DNA from: Nocardia arthritidis | GTDB taxonomy: Bacteria; Actinomycetota; Actinomycetes; Mycobacteriales; Mycobacteriaceae | Assembly (NCBI RefSeq): GCF_011801145.1 | Contig: NZ_CP046172.1 | Span: 8,680,001 to 8,744,000, forward strand | Length of the DNA: 64,000 nucleotides | Reading direction: 5' to 3' | Shown: positions 33,661 through 43,263 of the stretch, piece by piece | How positions within the stretch are numbered: position 1 is the stretch's first letter | How the letters are laid out: the number at the start of each line of letters is the position of its first letter | The notes under the pieces: generated by a model | What the model was told of the DNA's origin: nothing | What the model saw: the letters and a program-made list of their open reading frames with translations, nothing else | The model's database searches: none | Made by a program: the position numbers and the translations under genes

Positions 33661-34866
33661 TCAGCAGTTACTGGGCGCCGGTCTGCCGTCGAACCGGTCG
33701 GCCAGGTAGGCAATGCCCTTGGGCGCGTTGAGCATCGCGGTGCCGTGATCGGCGCCGGGCAGCATCTCGAACAGCACCGGGGTCCCGGCGCGGCAGTACC
33801 GCTGCGCCACCTCCCTCGCCAATTGCGGACTCACCACATCCGCGGAGCCGTGCCACTGGTATAGCGGCACCCGCGGCACACCGTTGAAGGTTTCCAGGCT
33901 GTTCTCGTGCAGTATCCGGATCTGGGCGGTGTTGACGTCGTCGGGAGTGCCGCTGAAGTAATCACTGAACCGCTTGTTCGCCGCCGACGCGACGATTTCC
34001 TCGGTGCAGGCGTTGGCGATCCGGCCGCGCAGCTGTTCACCGGCCGGATTCAACCAACCGTCCAGCGCCATTTCCTTCGGATACTCCCGTTCCAGCCCGA
34101 CCGCCCCGGCGAAACCCAGACCGAACAGCACGTTCGGCTGCCCGCTCAGCTCCAGCGCGAGCTTGCCGATATTCACCGGAACCCCGCCCTCGGCGACACC
34201 GACGATGGGCAGTTCCGGCGCGTACTCCGGGGCGAGCGCGGCGGCGAAACCGGTCGCCATGCCGCCGCCGGAATAGCCGGCCAACCCGACCGGGCTGTCC
34301 GTCAATCCCGCGGGTGCGAACCGCTTCGACGCGCGCACGCCGTCGAGCACGATCCGGCCGCTCATCTTGGCGGCGCCGTAGGCGCTGTCCGGCCCGAGGT
34401 GGTCGGCGACGGACACCGCCCAACCACGCGCCAGCAGCAGGTTCAGCGCAGGCGCCTCCTTCACCTCGCCGGTGAACAGTCCGTGCGACGGCGCACACTG
34501 CAGGCCGAGCGAATTGATGAACGGCTGATACGCCACCAGCGGCCGGTTGCCGCCCCCGCCGAGCGGCAACAGCAGCGTGGTGACGGCGCCGATCGGCTCG
34601 CCCGCGGAATTCGTCGACCGGTACAGCAGTTGCCATGCGGTAGCGCCGAGGAATCCGGGAGCCGGAATCTGCCTGCTGCGCACCACATCTCCGGCCCGGT
34701 AATTTCCGATATCGGCCGGGGCCGCATAGAACGGATCCGGATCCGCGGCCGGGTATATCGTCGCGGCCTGGGCCGGACTCGCCGACGACAGGCCGATCGA
34801 GAGGGCGGCAAGTACACTGCTGACTTGCCAGTAGAGCCGCCTCAATCGTTGTCCTGCAAGGTATTT
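33661..34866 (-). CDS. Secretory lipase (LIP family)
   Basis: 401 residues from ATG 34866. Signal peptide LSIGLSSASPAQA. The mature protein begins TIYPAADPDPFYAAP, typical of the secretory lipase family known from Candida and actinomycetes. Nucleophile elbow GYSGGG with Ser near residue 200, Asp in WHGSADVVSP and His in PGADHGTAM complete the triad. It hydrolyses extracellular triacylglycerols or esters. It lies 70 bases downstream of alkB and may be co-transcribed. Confidence 0.88.
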   Translation of the reverse strand, partial: KYLAGQRLRRLYWQVSSVLAALSIGLSSASPAQAATIYPAADPDPFYAAPADIGNYRAGDVVRSRQIPAPGFLGATAWQLLYRSTNSAGEPIGAVTTLLLPLGGGGNRPLVAYQPFINSLGLQCAPSHGLFTGEVKEAPALNLLLARGWAVSVADHLGPDSAYGAAKMSGRIVLDGVRASKRFAPAGLTDSPVGLAGYSGGGMATGFAAALAPEYAPELPIVGVAEGGVPVNIGKLALELSGQPNVLFGLGFAGAVGLEREYPKEMALDGWLNPAGEQLRGRIANACTEEIVASAANKRFSDYFSGTPDDVNTAQIRILHENSLETFNGVPRVPLYQWHGSADVVSPQLAREVAQRYCRAGTPVLFEMLPGADHGTAMLNAPKGIAYLADRFDGRPAPSNC

Positions 34867-34936
34867 CATTATCGTTGCTCCGTTGCCGGTCGGGGGCTGC
34901 ATCGATCTACTTGCGGTACTGCAACTTTCGGTGGAA

Positions 34937-36112
34937 TCACGCCGCGGTACGGAGCTCGTCGTCGAGCCCGTGCGCGGCGAGGATCCTGGCTCGCTTGCGC
35001 GGCTGGATATTCGCCTTGGTCACATCGCCGCCGAGGTGTGCCATCAGGCGCCGATCCATGACGTACCGCCACACCGGCGGGACCATGGCGAAGAGGATCA
35101 TGGTCGCGTAACCCGCCGGAAGTTGCGGGGACTCTTGGGAACTGCGCAGCGTCTGATAGCGACGGCCCGGATTGGCGTGATGATCGCTGTGCCGCTGCAG
35201 ATGGAACAGGAAGATATTGGTGACCAGCCGGTCGCTGTTCCAGCTGTCCCGCGGCGAGCACCTCGCCCACTTGCCGTTGCGTTTGCGCCGACGCAACAGC
35301 CCGTAGTGCTCGACGTAATTCACCGTCTCCAGCAGACCGGCGCCGAGCACGGCCTGCAGCAACAGATACGGCAAGATACGCCAACCGAATACCGCGATCA
35401 GCCCGCCGAACAACACCAGTGTCATCGACCACGCCTGCAGGATGTGGTTCTGGATGCTCCACCAACCGAGGTCCTTCCGGCGCAGGCGCGTCCGCTCCAG
35501 CTCGATCGCGGAACGGAAGCCGCCGATCACGCTGCGCGGCAAGAACTCCCACAGCGATTCACCCAACCGTGCACTCGCCGGATCGTCCGGCGTCGCCACT
35601 CGCACATGATGACCGCGATTGTGCTCGACGAAGAAATGACCGTAACCCGACTGCGCCAGCGCGATTTTCGCCAGCCATCGCTCCAAATGCTCTACCCGAT
35701 GCCCCAATTCGTGCGCGGCGTTGATCCCGATACCGCTCACGAAACCCAGCGTCGCCGCCAGCCCCAGCTTGTCGATCAACCGCAGATCGTCACCGGCCCA
35801 CATGGCGCAGGCGATGAGCAGCCCGATCACCTGGACCGGCAAGAACATATAGGTGCACCACCGGTAATACCGGTCGTTGGACAGCAACTCGTAATCCTCG
35901 TCGCGCGGATTGTTACCGTCCTCACCCACCACCCAGTCCAGCACCGGAATGATGACGAAAATGATGATCGGGCCGATCCACCAGAACACCGTAAGGCCCG
36001 TCCGCAACACCAACTGCGACGGCAGCAGCGCGCTCATCGGCGCGATGAGACCCAAAACCCACAGGTAACGCTTGGGATCGCGTACCTTCTTACGTACTCC
36101 GAACGTCCACAT
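34937..36112 (-). CDS. alkB: Alkane 1-monooxygenase
   Basis: 391 residues with six membrane segments. Histidine clusters for the diiron site: NAAHELGHRVEHLE, FFVEHNRGHHVRV, and LQRHSDHHANPGRRYQTLR; NYVEHYGL is the additional conserved motif. AlkB hydroxylates medium- and long-chain n-alkanes at the terminal carbon using electrons from rubredoxin. Unlike most actinobacterial alkB genes it has no rubredoxin gene directly downstream. The small secreted protein gene ends 3 bases upstream, so both share a transcript. Confidence 0.95.
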   Translation of the reverse strand: MWTFGVRKKVRDPKRYLWVLGLIAPMSALLPSQLVLRTGLTVFWWIGPIIIFVIIPVLDWVVGEDGNNPRDEDYELLSNDRYYRWCTYMFLPVQVIGLLIACAMWAGDDLRLIDKLGLAATLGFVSGIGINAAHELGHRVEHLERWLAKIALAQSGYGHFFVEHNRGHHVRVATPDDPASARLGESLWEFLPRSVIGGFRSAIELERTRLRRKDLGWWSIQNHILQAWSMTLVLFGGLIAVFGWRILPYLLLQAVLGAGLLETVNYVEHYGLLRRRKRNGKWARCSPRDSWNSDRLVTNIFLFHLQRHSDHHANPGRRYQTLRSSQESPQLPAGYATMILFAMVPPVWRYVMDRRLMAHLGGDVTKANIQPRKRARILAAHGLDDELRTAA

Positions 36113-36115
36113 GTG

Positions 36116-36553
36116 TTATCCGGCCGCCACACTTCCGGGATTCAGATTCAGCGCGGATATCAGCTGACCGAATATGACACCGAGCGGACCTGGTAATAAC
36201 GGTTTCGGCGCGGGCGGCGGATTGTCGTCCTGCTGGGCCACCTGCTGCACGATGACGCGGGCATGCCGATGCCGCAGCGTTCCCATCGGATCGTCGGCCG
36301 GCGGCGGTGGTTCCGGCGCCACGGTATCGGGCAATGCCTGCGTGACACCCGGCTGGTCAGCGGTCCGCGGCAACGCCGACGACAGACTGCTGGCATGTGG
36401 TCGATCGATTCCGGAAACCGGCGGCGCCGCAACCCTATTGGTCTGGATGGCCCGATCGCCGATACCGATGGCGGCAGCGAGCAGGGCGGCCGTGGACACC
36501 ACGACCATGCCCACCGGCGCGGCCGGCCGGCGAATTGTGTTGTGTTTACCCAT
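36116..36553 (-). CDS. Secreted/membrane-anchored Pro-rich protein upstream of alkB
   Basis: 145 residues from ATG 36553 with GAAGGAACG upstream. A signal-anchor (VGMVVVSTAALLAAAIGIG) precedes a disordered Pro-rich part (DTVAPEPPPPADDP) and a short hydrophobic C-terminus (LGVIFGQLISALNLNPG). No family recognised. The 3-base spacing to alkB suggests a role in substrate access or membrane contact, which is inference. Confidence 0.65.
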   Translation of the reverse strand: MGKHNTIRRPAAPVGMVVVSTAALLAAAIGIGDRAIQTNRVAAPPVSGIDRPHASSLSSALPRTADQPGVTQALPDTVAPEPPPPADDPMGTLRHRHARVIVQQVAQQDDNPPPAPKPLLPGPLGVIFGQLISALNLNPGSVAAG

Positions 36554-37039
36554 GAGCTGCGTTCCTTCGAGACTGTCGATGATTCGCCGCATAGGCCGAA
36601 TTTTCGAAAGCGAAGGTAACGGTTCGATATACCCGATGACCAGCAGAATAAGGGCAACTTCAAGCTTGTTAAGCGGCTTTCGCGCGGCATTACGCTACCG
36701 TAGGTTCGGGTTAATTCAGTTGAGGCTACAATATGACCCAGGTCACAGTGCCTCGATTACTTTCAGATTGACGTAACTGTGATCAAACGGATATCATCGG
36801 CGCACAAACAGAGCGGCATCTCGAAAAGCTTTATTGAAAAGGCTCGCGAGAGCCGATTCGCGGATGAACGCAACATAAACCCAGTGAATCCCAGTATTTT
36901 GCACGGTCCGCGCCGCTCGACGCTTGCCACGACCCATCCTACCGAGTATTCACTGAATTTTCAGTGCGCCGACTGAATATTCAGTGACGGTAGTTCAGGC
37001 GCGGCCACCCGAGCCGTCGGCTCGCATCAAAGGTTACCG
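36554..37039. other. AT-rich divergent control region
   Basis: Between the alkB-type operon and the LysR gene. The region 36690-36990 is markedly less GC-rich than its surroundings. No gene is supported. Holds the palindromes at 36951-36986. Confidence 0.5.
36951..36986. promoter_or_regulatory. Paired palindromes, likely LysR operator
   Basis: CACTGAA-TT-TTCAGTG (36951-36966) and ACTGAATATTCAGT (36972-36985). Centres are about 20 bp apart, i.e. two helical turns, and the pair lies 54-89 bases before the LysR start. This matches a LysR-type regulatory plus activation site layout. Confidence 0.65.
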
Positions 37040-38032
37040 ATGTCTGAATATTCTATGTCGACCACCAATGCCATAACACTACGCCAATTCGACTATTTCG
37101 TTAACACCGTGCAGCTCGGTTCCCTTTCCGCCGCTGCCAGGAAATTCGGGGTTACTCCGTCAGCGATGTCGCAGCAACTCGACGCCCTGGAAGGGTTATT
37201 GGGCAGAAAGCTGTTCGATCCGCAGTCGCGGCGCTCGACGCTGACCAAATTCGGCACCGAGTTCTTCGCGCAGGCCACCGATGTCGTCGCCACCGTCGAC
37301 CGCGCCCTGACCATAGGGCAAACGTTCAGCGATGGCGTGATGACCATCGGGACGACGCCGACCATCGCCAACAAGTTGCTGCCGCCGCTGATCTACCGCA
37401 TGCGCGCCGACCGCAGCACCGAGAATATCGAGGTCCGCTCGTACACCAATATCCGCGAGCTCTACTCGTCGCTGGACAACGGCGCCCTCGATATCGCCGT
37501 CGGACCACTCGGGCGCTCCGCCGCGCGGTTCGTCTACTCGTTCGGCGAGGAGGAACTGGTCGTCGCCTGCCACCACAGTCAGGAAAGCAAATTCGACGGT
37601 TCGTGGGATCGGCTGGCCGAGGCGCCCTGGATCCGCTGCGGTTCGGATTCCGATCTCACCGGCATCATCGCCCGGGAATCCGAGCGGGCCGGAGTGAATA
37701 TTCGCTATGCGGTGACGGCGCCGGATGTCACCGCCGCGCTGAGCATGGTCGAACACGGCGTCGGCGTCGCGCTGGTACCGAAGATGTCGCTGCACGGATC
37801 GTCCCGGCTGCTGTCGACGGTGCGCCTGCCGCGGACGATCAAACGAGAATTGATCGTGCACGCCCGTGATATGTCGCTGCACGTCGAGAAATTCCTGGAA
37901 ATCATTACCAATTCGGATGTGGTCCGGAAATTCGGCGCGGCCGGGCTGCTGGAAATCCGGCGCTCGGTCGCATTCCGGGTACCGCGTCGAAACCCGGTTC
38001 CGGCCCGGCCAGTATTACAGGATGCGGAATGA
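37040..38032 (+). CDS. LysR-family transcriptional regulator
   Basis: 330 residues from ATG 37040 (AAAGG upstream). N-terminal winged helix-turn-helix: LRQFDYFVNTVQLGSLSAAA, FGVTPSAMSQQLDALEGLLG. Effector domain about 100-300 (GVMTIGTTPTIANKLLPPLI, DIAVGPLG, GVALVPKMSL). The coding region ends in ATGA overlap with the Hsp70-like gene, an unusual partner for a LysR protein. Divergent from the alkB operon and possibly its regulator. Confidence 0.9.
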   Translation: MSEYSMSTTNAITLRQFDYFVNTVQLGSLSAAARKFGVTPSAMSQQLDALEGLLGRKLFDPQSRRSTLTKFGTEFFAQATDVVATVDRALTIGQTFSDGVMTIGTTPTIANKLLPPLIYRMRADRSTENIEVRSYTNIRELYSSLDNGALDIAVGPLGRSAARFVYSFGEEELVVACHHSQESKFDGSWDRLAEAPWIRCGSDSDLTGIIARESERAGVNIRYAVTAPDVTAALSMVEHGVGVALVPKMSLHGSSRLLSTVRLPRTIKRELIVHARDMSLHVEKFLEIITNSDVVRKFGAAGLLEIRRSVAFRVPRRNPVPARPVLQDAE

Positions 38033-39702
38033 ACACCGAAAAAGTCGCGGCAGGTGTCGGCCTGAGTATCGGGACGGTGAATTCGGTGGCGGCCGCGGTC
38101 CGCGGCGGGCGCCCATCGGTGTTCACCCGCCGCAGCGGCGTCACAATCGATCGCGCCGGTACGGTACACCCCGGTGGCGGCCGATCCGGTACGGCGGTAA
38201 CGGATTTCGCCGATCTGTCGGGTGATCCCGAACCGGTGGTCGTCGGCGGGCGGATCTGGTCGGCCGCGAATCTCGTTGCGGCCGTGGTGCAAAACCTATC
38301 CGAATGCGTGCCGGGCAGACAAACCGTCCTGACCTATCCCGGCTGCTACTCGGACAAGCAGGTGGAGCTGCTGCGGCAGGCACTCGACCTGGCCGACGCG
38401 GGTGCGGTGCGACTGCTGCCGGAACCGATGGCCGCGGTCGCCTGGCTCGAACACGAAAATGGTTCCCTGACAAAGGGTTTCGTGCTGGTCTATGACCTCG
38501 GCGCGAACAGTCTCGATATCACCGTGGTGCGGATCGGTGCGGGCCCGGACGACCATGCGATCGTCGGTGAAACGTTGCGCTCCTACGGTTTCGGCGGCAG
38601 GCCGCTCGGTTCGGCCATCGCGCGACGCACCTTCGCCGACGCCTCCGATACCCGGCTGCCGTCGACGCTCGTCGACTTCGGCGAGCTGCGGGCCCGCCAC
38701 ATCCGCGACAGCATCGACCTGGTTCGCGATCAGGTGCGCGCCGCCGGTCTGTCCATGGCCGATATCGATCGAATCCTGTTGGCGGGTGGTGCGGTTCGGC
38801 CGCCGGAGGTCGCGGCGGTGATGGCCGAACTCGGCCGGCCCGTGGTGCAGGCGGCCGATCCCGGCCAATGCGTCGCGACGGGGGCCGCCTGGTACGCCAC
38901 CCGCATCGGCCGATCCGACACCTCCGCGCCGCGGCAACGACCGTGGCCCGCCCTGGTATCCGGCGCCGCATCGCTGTCGGTGGCGGCACTGATGCTGGCC
39001 GCGCTGCCTGCCCCGCCCGGCGACTATCCATGGTCACCGGCCCCGACCATCGATCGTCTTCCCGACCTGCCCAGCGCATTCGTCGAACATCCCAAGCACC
39101 TCGCATCGACCCCGAATATGCCGCTCCCGCAGGCTTTTACACCCCCGGAGACAGCTGATTCGGCGCCCGTCGCGACACCGCGATCGCCCGACCCCACACA
39201 GTCCGACGATCCGCCGTCCGACGACAGCCCGAAACCGTCGCGGCATTCGGTCGCGGTGCCATACCAGCCCGTGAACCCGGGACAGTTCGTCCCCGGCTAT
39301 TCGTGGCCGGATGCCACTGCGGGCCAAGACAACTCGCAGCCGACCGGTACCGCGGTCCCGCCCACCGGCACACCGGAACCATCGGCCAGCGAAACTCCAA
39401 CGGCCACAAACCAATCCGGCCAGCCACAGCCATTCACCCTCCCCGCGACGCCGGGCGACGCGGTCGCTTCCGGCTCCCCCGCGCCCGCCCCGTCGAACGG
39501 CCCCGCGGCCACCGGAACATCCGGCGGCCCCGCCAGCTCATCGGGTGGCGACACCCCAAGCGGCACTTCGAGTGGCAGGACAACACCCGGTGGCGCAACC
39601 GCGGATCCCGGACCGGCGAGCGGCCCGGCGCATCCGGCGGCACCGAACCATCCGGAGAGCCCGTCGCACCCCGGCAGTCCATCCCACCCTTCGATCCGCT
39701 GA
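38029..39702 (+). CDS. Hsp70-family membrane protein with Pro/Ser-rich tail
   Basis: 557 residues. The Hsp70/actin-fold ATPase domain spans about 5-300: GLSIGTVNSVAAAV (phosphate 1, altered from GIDLGTTNS), LVYDLGANSLDITVVRIG (phosphate 2) and ILLAGGAVRPPEVAAVM (adenosine). A membrane helix at about 308-328 (LVSGAASLSVAALMLAALPA) is followed by about 230 disordered residues rich in Pro, Ser and Thr, ending in SHPGSPSHPSIR. The substrate-binding domain of DnaK is missing. Similar proteins occur in mycobacteria; role unknown, possibly envelope stress sensing. Confidence 0.82.
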   Translation: MNTEKVAAGVGLSIGTVNSVAAAVRGGRPSVFTRRSGVTIDRAGTVHPGGGRSGTAVTDFADLSGDPEPVVVGGRIWSAANLVAAVVQNLSECVPGRQTVLTYPGCYSDKQVELLRQALDLADAGAVRLLPEPMAAVAWLEHENGSLTKGFVLVYDLGANSLDITVVRIGAGPDDHAIVGETLRSYGFGGRPLGSAIARRTFADASDTRLPSTLVDFGELRARHIRDSIDLVRDQVRAAGLSMADIDRILLAGGAVRPPEVAAVMAELGRPVVQAADPGQCVATGAAWYATRIGRSDTSAPRQRPWPALVSGAASLSVAALMLAALPAPPGDYPWSPAPTIDRLPDLPSAFVEHPKHLASTPNMPLPQAFTPPETADSAPVATPRSPDPTQSDDPPSDDSPKPSRHSVAVPYQPVNPGQFVPGYSWPDATAGQDNSQPTGTAVPPTGTPEPSASETPTATNQSGQPQPFTLPATPGDAVASGSPAPAPSNGPAATGTSGGPASSSGGDTPSGTSSGRTTPGGATADPGPASGPAHPAAPNHPESPSHPGSPSHPSIR

Positions 39703-39715
39703 GATCGAAGACGCC

Positions 39716-40162
39716 CTACCGGAGGGCTCGCTCGCGGGGCACCAGGAGTGATAGCAGAGCCAACACCAGCCCACCGCCGAGCACATAGAGTCCCCATGTT
39801 CCGGAGAGCAGATGGCGATAGTCGCTGCGGAGTTGGTGGTCGAACCGCTCATCCAACCGCCAGGCGAGCACACCCAGCGCCGCCAGTCCGACGAGCACGC
39901 CGAGCCAGCCCGCGATGCGTGAGCCGAACAGCGCCGCGATGAGCACGACGGCGGCGACGCCGAGCAGCACGATGATCAGCGAGGTCTGGAAGGATGCCGA
40001 CTGGCCGCCGATCTGGTCGAGCGAGCCGCCGGAGGCGAACCCGTCGCGCAGGTCGGTCAGCCGGACATGGCGCGACTCGACGGTGCCGATGAGCGGACCG
40101 AAGGCCCCGACCGCGATGGCGATCGCGCAGGCGAACAGCACCAGGTGTACGAAAGTACGCAT
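39716..40162 (-). CDS. Four-helix membrane protein of unknown function
   Basis: 148 residues from ATG 40162 (GGAGGT immediately upstream). Helices at about 5-25, 60-80, 85-105 and 122-142. A soluble loop after helix 1 contains SRHVRLTDLRDGFASGG. No family assigned. Confidence 0.6.
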   Translation of the reverse strand: MRTFVHLVLFACAIAIAVGAFGPLIGTVESRHVRLTDLRDGFASGGSLDQIGGQSASFQTSLIIVLLGVAAVVLIAALFGSRIAGWLGVLVGLAALGVLAWRLDERFDHQLRSDYRHLLSGTWGLYVLGGGLVLALLSLLVPRERALR

Positions 40163-40352
40163 ACCTCCACGGTATTGGGAGATCACCCGATCACGCCGTA
40201 ACGTCAAGGCCAGTGGACACGTGTCCCGCATACGGTTCGGCCGGGGCGACATCCACCACCCCGGCCGAATTCCTTGCGCCGCAACCTAATAGGCGCTGCC
40301 GACGAAGTCGCCCGTAGACCCGCGCACGGCCGGAGCGAATGCGGAGGTACGC

Positions 40353-41372
40353 CTAACTCGAGATGGTCGAATTCATCCAGTTGATCACCGCGACCTGGTA
40401 GTCGTGGGTGTCCAGCGCCAGGTTGATCGCGTGCCCGCTACCCGGCACCACGAAGGTTTGCAGCCGCGCCTTCGGGCTGAAGTACGGCGCCTCCTCGGCC
40501 AGCAGCGACTGTGGCGACGCACAGACCACATAGCCCGCACCGCAGGCCAGCCGGTCGCGGCCACCGTTGACGATCATGACCGGCACGTCCATCAGGCTCG
40601 ACTCGCCGGGCAGCGTCGTCAGCAGACCGTCCGGATACTCGCTGATCGAGAACATCTCCTTATTCGCCTCGTCGATCTTCAGCACCTCGGGATCGACATC
40701 GGCGGGGTCGAAGAAATCGTGTAAGCGGGTGCCGGGCCTGCTGACCAGATAATTCGGATCGACACCGCTGTTGGCGAATTTCGGATCCTGTACCGCCGGA
40801 TAGTAGCCGGCGATCACGCTGAACGTCCCTGGCAGGTCCAGCGCATGGGAATACCCGGTGAGCAGCACGCCGTCGACATCATGATTGGCGATCTGCTCCA
40901 TGATCGAGGTGGACGAGGTCAGCGAATGGCCGACCGTGACGACCTTCTCGAACGGCTGGGCGCCGGCGAGCCCGCGACGCAGGGACTGCACCATATCGTG
41001 CAGTGCCGTCGCGGTGGTGTTCGCGGACAGCGACAGCGCGGGCGGATGCGTGCTGTCGCCATTGCCGAGCCGGTCCACGATGAGCGTCGCGAAACCCGCG
41101 GCATTCATCGCCCGGCGGAAACTGTATTTCTCTGGCTGATAGGGGAAGTCCCAATATGTTCCGTTGTAATTGGACCCCGACATCAGCACCATGACGGCCT
41201 TTGCCGATCGCGAAGGCACACACAGCGTTCCGACCAGCGTGCCCTGCGGCTGCTGGAAGGAAACCGGTTGGCAGCCATCCGATGACGCTTGATCGGCTTG
41301 GGCAATACCGGGCACGAAGCACAGTAGTGTTGTCACTGCGGATGCGGCCATGGCCCGTAATGAGGTTCGCAC
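40353..41372 (-). CDS. Secreted alpha/beta hydrolase
   Basis: 339 residues with a signal peptide (LLCFVPGIAQADQ). Alpha/beta-hydrolase landmarks: VMVLMSGSNYNGTYW (oxyanion region), nucleophile elbow VGHSLTSST with Ser near residue 148, MIVNGGRDRLACGAGY (acid), and VVPGSGHAINLAL (His). Likely esterase or lipase of the cell surface; substrate unknown. Confidence 0.82.
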   Translation of the reverse strand: MRTSLRAMAASAVTTLLCFVPGIAQADQASSDGCQPVSFQQPQGTLVGTLCVPSRSAKAVMVLMSGSNYNGTYWDFPYQPEKYSFRRAMNAAGFATLIVDRLGNGDSTHPPALSLSANTTATALHDMVQSLRRGLAGAQPFEKVVTVGHSLTSSTSIMEQIANHDVDGVLLTGYSHALDLPGTFSVIAGYYPAVQDPKFANSGVDPNYLVSRPGTRLHDFFDPADVDPEVLKIDEANKEMFSISEYPDGLLTTLPGESSLMDVPVMIVNGGRDRLACGAGYVVCASPQSLLAEEAPYFSPKARLQTFVVPGSGHAINLALDTHDYQVAVINWMNSTISS

Positions 41373-41604
41373 GCGACGCGCTCCCTTTGGTGAATACGCG
41401 AAACCATTTATGTGCAGCTATCAGTGAGGGAGGCTATAACCCGCGCCGGTCGGTTCGCAAGGTTACTCGCCGAAAATCGGCAAGTGACCTTGTGGTCCTT
41501 CAATTCTGTTGCGGCAGCGGGCGTAAGGACACCGGCCGGCCGAACCCTACTGTGCGCCAGCCGAACTCGAATCGGGCCCGATCACATTTCAGATTTGCTG
41601 GCCC

Positions 41605-41973
41605 TCAGTCCTTCTCGATCGGAATGAGCTTCGCGAAGTCGACCTCGGGTGCGTCGGGAGCCACCGCGCCCGCCACCACCTCGAACTCCCGCGCGTCCAA
41701 TGCGGTGCAGCCCAGCTTGGCCAGGCTCTCGAATCGGTACTCGCTCTTGGCTTCTCGCATCGCGTTGTGCAGATCTTCCTCGGTGTCGTACATCGTGATC
41801 GAGAAGACCGTGTTGTCCTGGCGATCGACGAAGAAGAAAACCTGGCGAACGCCCTTGTCGCTCATGGCGTGCGGGATGGTCTCGTGCTGGAGGACAGGCA
41901 GCATTTTAGCCATGGATTCGGTATCTATGGGGCAGGATGCCTTCATCATGCGGGCGTAAAGCTTCTTCGTCAC
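41605..41973 (-). CDS. Small dimeric alpha-beta barrel-type protein
   Basis: 122 residues. MTKKLYARMMKASCPIDTES then KGVRQVFFFVDRQDNTVFSI, with TMYDTEEDLHNAMREAKSEY, suggests a ferredoxin-like dimeric barrel as in antibiotic-biosynthesis monooxygenases and stress-response barrel proteins. No catalytic residues can be named. Monocistronic. Confidence 0.6.
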   Translation of the reverse strand: MTKKLYARMMKASCPIDTESMAKMLPVLQHETIPHAMSDKGVRQVFFFVDRQDNTVFSITMYDTEEDLHNAMREAKSEYRFESLAKLGCTALDAREFEVVAGAVAPDAPEVDFAKLIPIEKD

Positions 41974-42159
41974 CGAGCTTCCTCCACGACAGGAGCGCCT
42001 TCAACCGACGAATCACAATACCGCACACAAACTCCCGCGCTTATCGCATAGTTGGTAGGCACACGAAGTGCACCCGGGCCGAGGACGATGGCGTGTCGGC
42101 AGAACGGACACACCCGGACAACCTGGGCAGGTGAGAAGTACGGGAGGGTTCGTTCTACG

Positions 42160-43209
42160 ATGCACGACATGGGCGCGCGAGCTGTGCATTTCGTAGGCAG
42201 TTTTCCGGCCGAGAGCACAGACGACGCGATGCGAGCCATGCTGAACGGCGCGGCTACCCGGCTGCGCACGCTGGCCACCGGCGAGACGAATCGCTATGAG
42301 TGGTATATCCAGCCGATCGTCGAGGATCTGGCCCGGCAGGGTCTGCTCGAGGTGAAGCGGCAGGGCAGCTGGCGCACCAGCTCGGACCGGACCCTGTACC
42401 AGGTACCCCGCGGCGTCGAATTGACCGGCGAAATGATGAATCTCGGCATTCCCGCCGAGGCCGAGGAGGCGCTACCGGTCTTCCATCGGCTGCGCGAGGC
42501 CTACGAACTTCCCGACCTTTCGCTGCAGATCGGCATGCCGAGCGATTTCACGCTGTCCTTCATTTCCATGGGGGTGAACGGCGTTCGGAAACACAAGAAG
42601 GCGTTCACCGATGCCCTGGTCCGCGACATCGCCGCCGTGCAGAAATTGGTCGAAAACGATGTCCTCATCCAGATAGAGGCCACCGCGGAATTGGTACTGC
42701 TTGCCAAAACTCAGCCTTTTCACCGGTTCGTGGAGGCGAAATTGCGCCTGGGCGAGGGAATCGCCGCGATGGCCGCCGCCGCGCCCGCGGGCACCCGCTT
42801 CGGCGTGCACCTGTGCCTCGGCAGCATGCGCAACAAGGCACGCACCACCATGCGCGACGCCCGCCCGCTGGTGGCGCTGGCGAATTCCGTTGCGCGACAC
42901 TGGCCTGCGGGCCGGCCGCTGGAATACATTCACGGCCCGCTCGCGGCGGGCGACAAGCCGCCGTCGACGAATCCGAAATGGTACGCACCGCTGGCCGACC
43001 TGGCCATCGGCGAAAACACCGGTTTCTACGCGGGATTCGTGCACGAAACGCCCGCCGAGGCCGAGCAGGTGCGGACCCTGCGCATGATCGAGGCGGCCCT
43101 AGGACGATCGGTGGACGGTGTCGCGAGCGCCTGCGGGCTCGGCCGACGGCCCCGCGACATAGCCGACCGGATGGTAGTGCGCGCCGCCGCGCTGGCCGCG
43201 GCAGATTGA
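42160..43209 (+). CDS. UROD/MetE-like TIM-barrel protein (tentative)
   Basis: 349 residues from ATG 42160 (GGGAGGG upstream; ATG 42169 possible). AVHFVGSFPAESTDDAMRAM and the later ELTGEMMNLGIPAEAEEALP, LQIGMPSDFTLSFISMGVNG, then LCLGSMRNK and YAGFVHETPAEAEQVRTLR resemble the vitamin-B12-independent methionine-synthase/uroporphyrinogen-decarboxylase fold. The zinc ligands of MetE are not obvious, so a methyltransferase function is uncertain. Confidence 0.5.
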   Translation: MHDMGARAVHFVGSFPAESTDDAMRAMLNGAATRLRTLATGETNRYEWYIQPIVEDLARQGLLEVKRQGSWRTSSDRTLYQVPRGVELTGEMMNLGIPAEAEEALPVFHRLREAYELPDLSLQIGMPSDFTLSFISMGVNGVRKHKKAFTDALVRDIAAVQKLVENDVLIQIEATAELVLLAKTQPFHRFVEAKLRLGEGIAAMAAAAPAGTRFGVHLCLGSMRNKARTTMRDARPLVALANSVARHWPAGRPLEYIHGPLAAGDKPPSTNPKWYAPLADLAIGENTGFYAGFVHETPAEAEQVRTLRMIEAALGRSVDGVASACGLGRRPRDIADRMVVRAAALAAAD

Positions 43210-43263
43210 TTCAGCATCGCGTAGCGATTCGATGGGGGGTGGTGGTCGGGTGACGGGTGGGCT

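Noticed and set aside
36779..36976. Possible 65-residue ORF before the LysR gene
   Set aside because: No Shine-Dalgarno, no conserved-looking segments, lies in the AT-rich control region over the palindromes.
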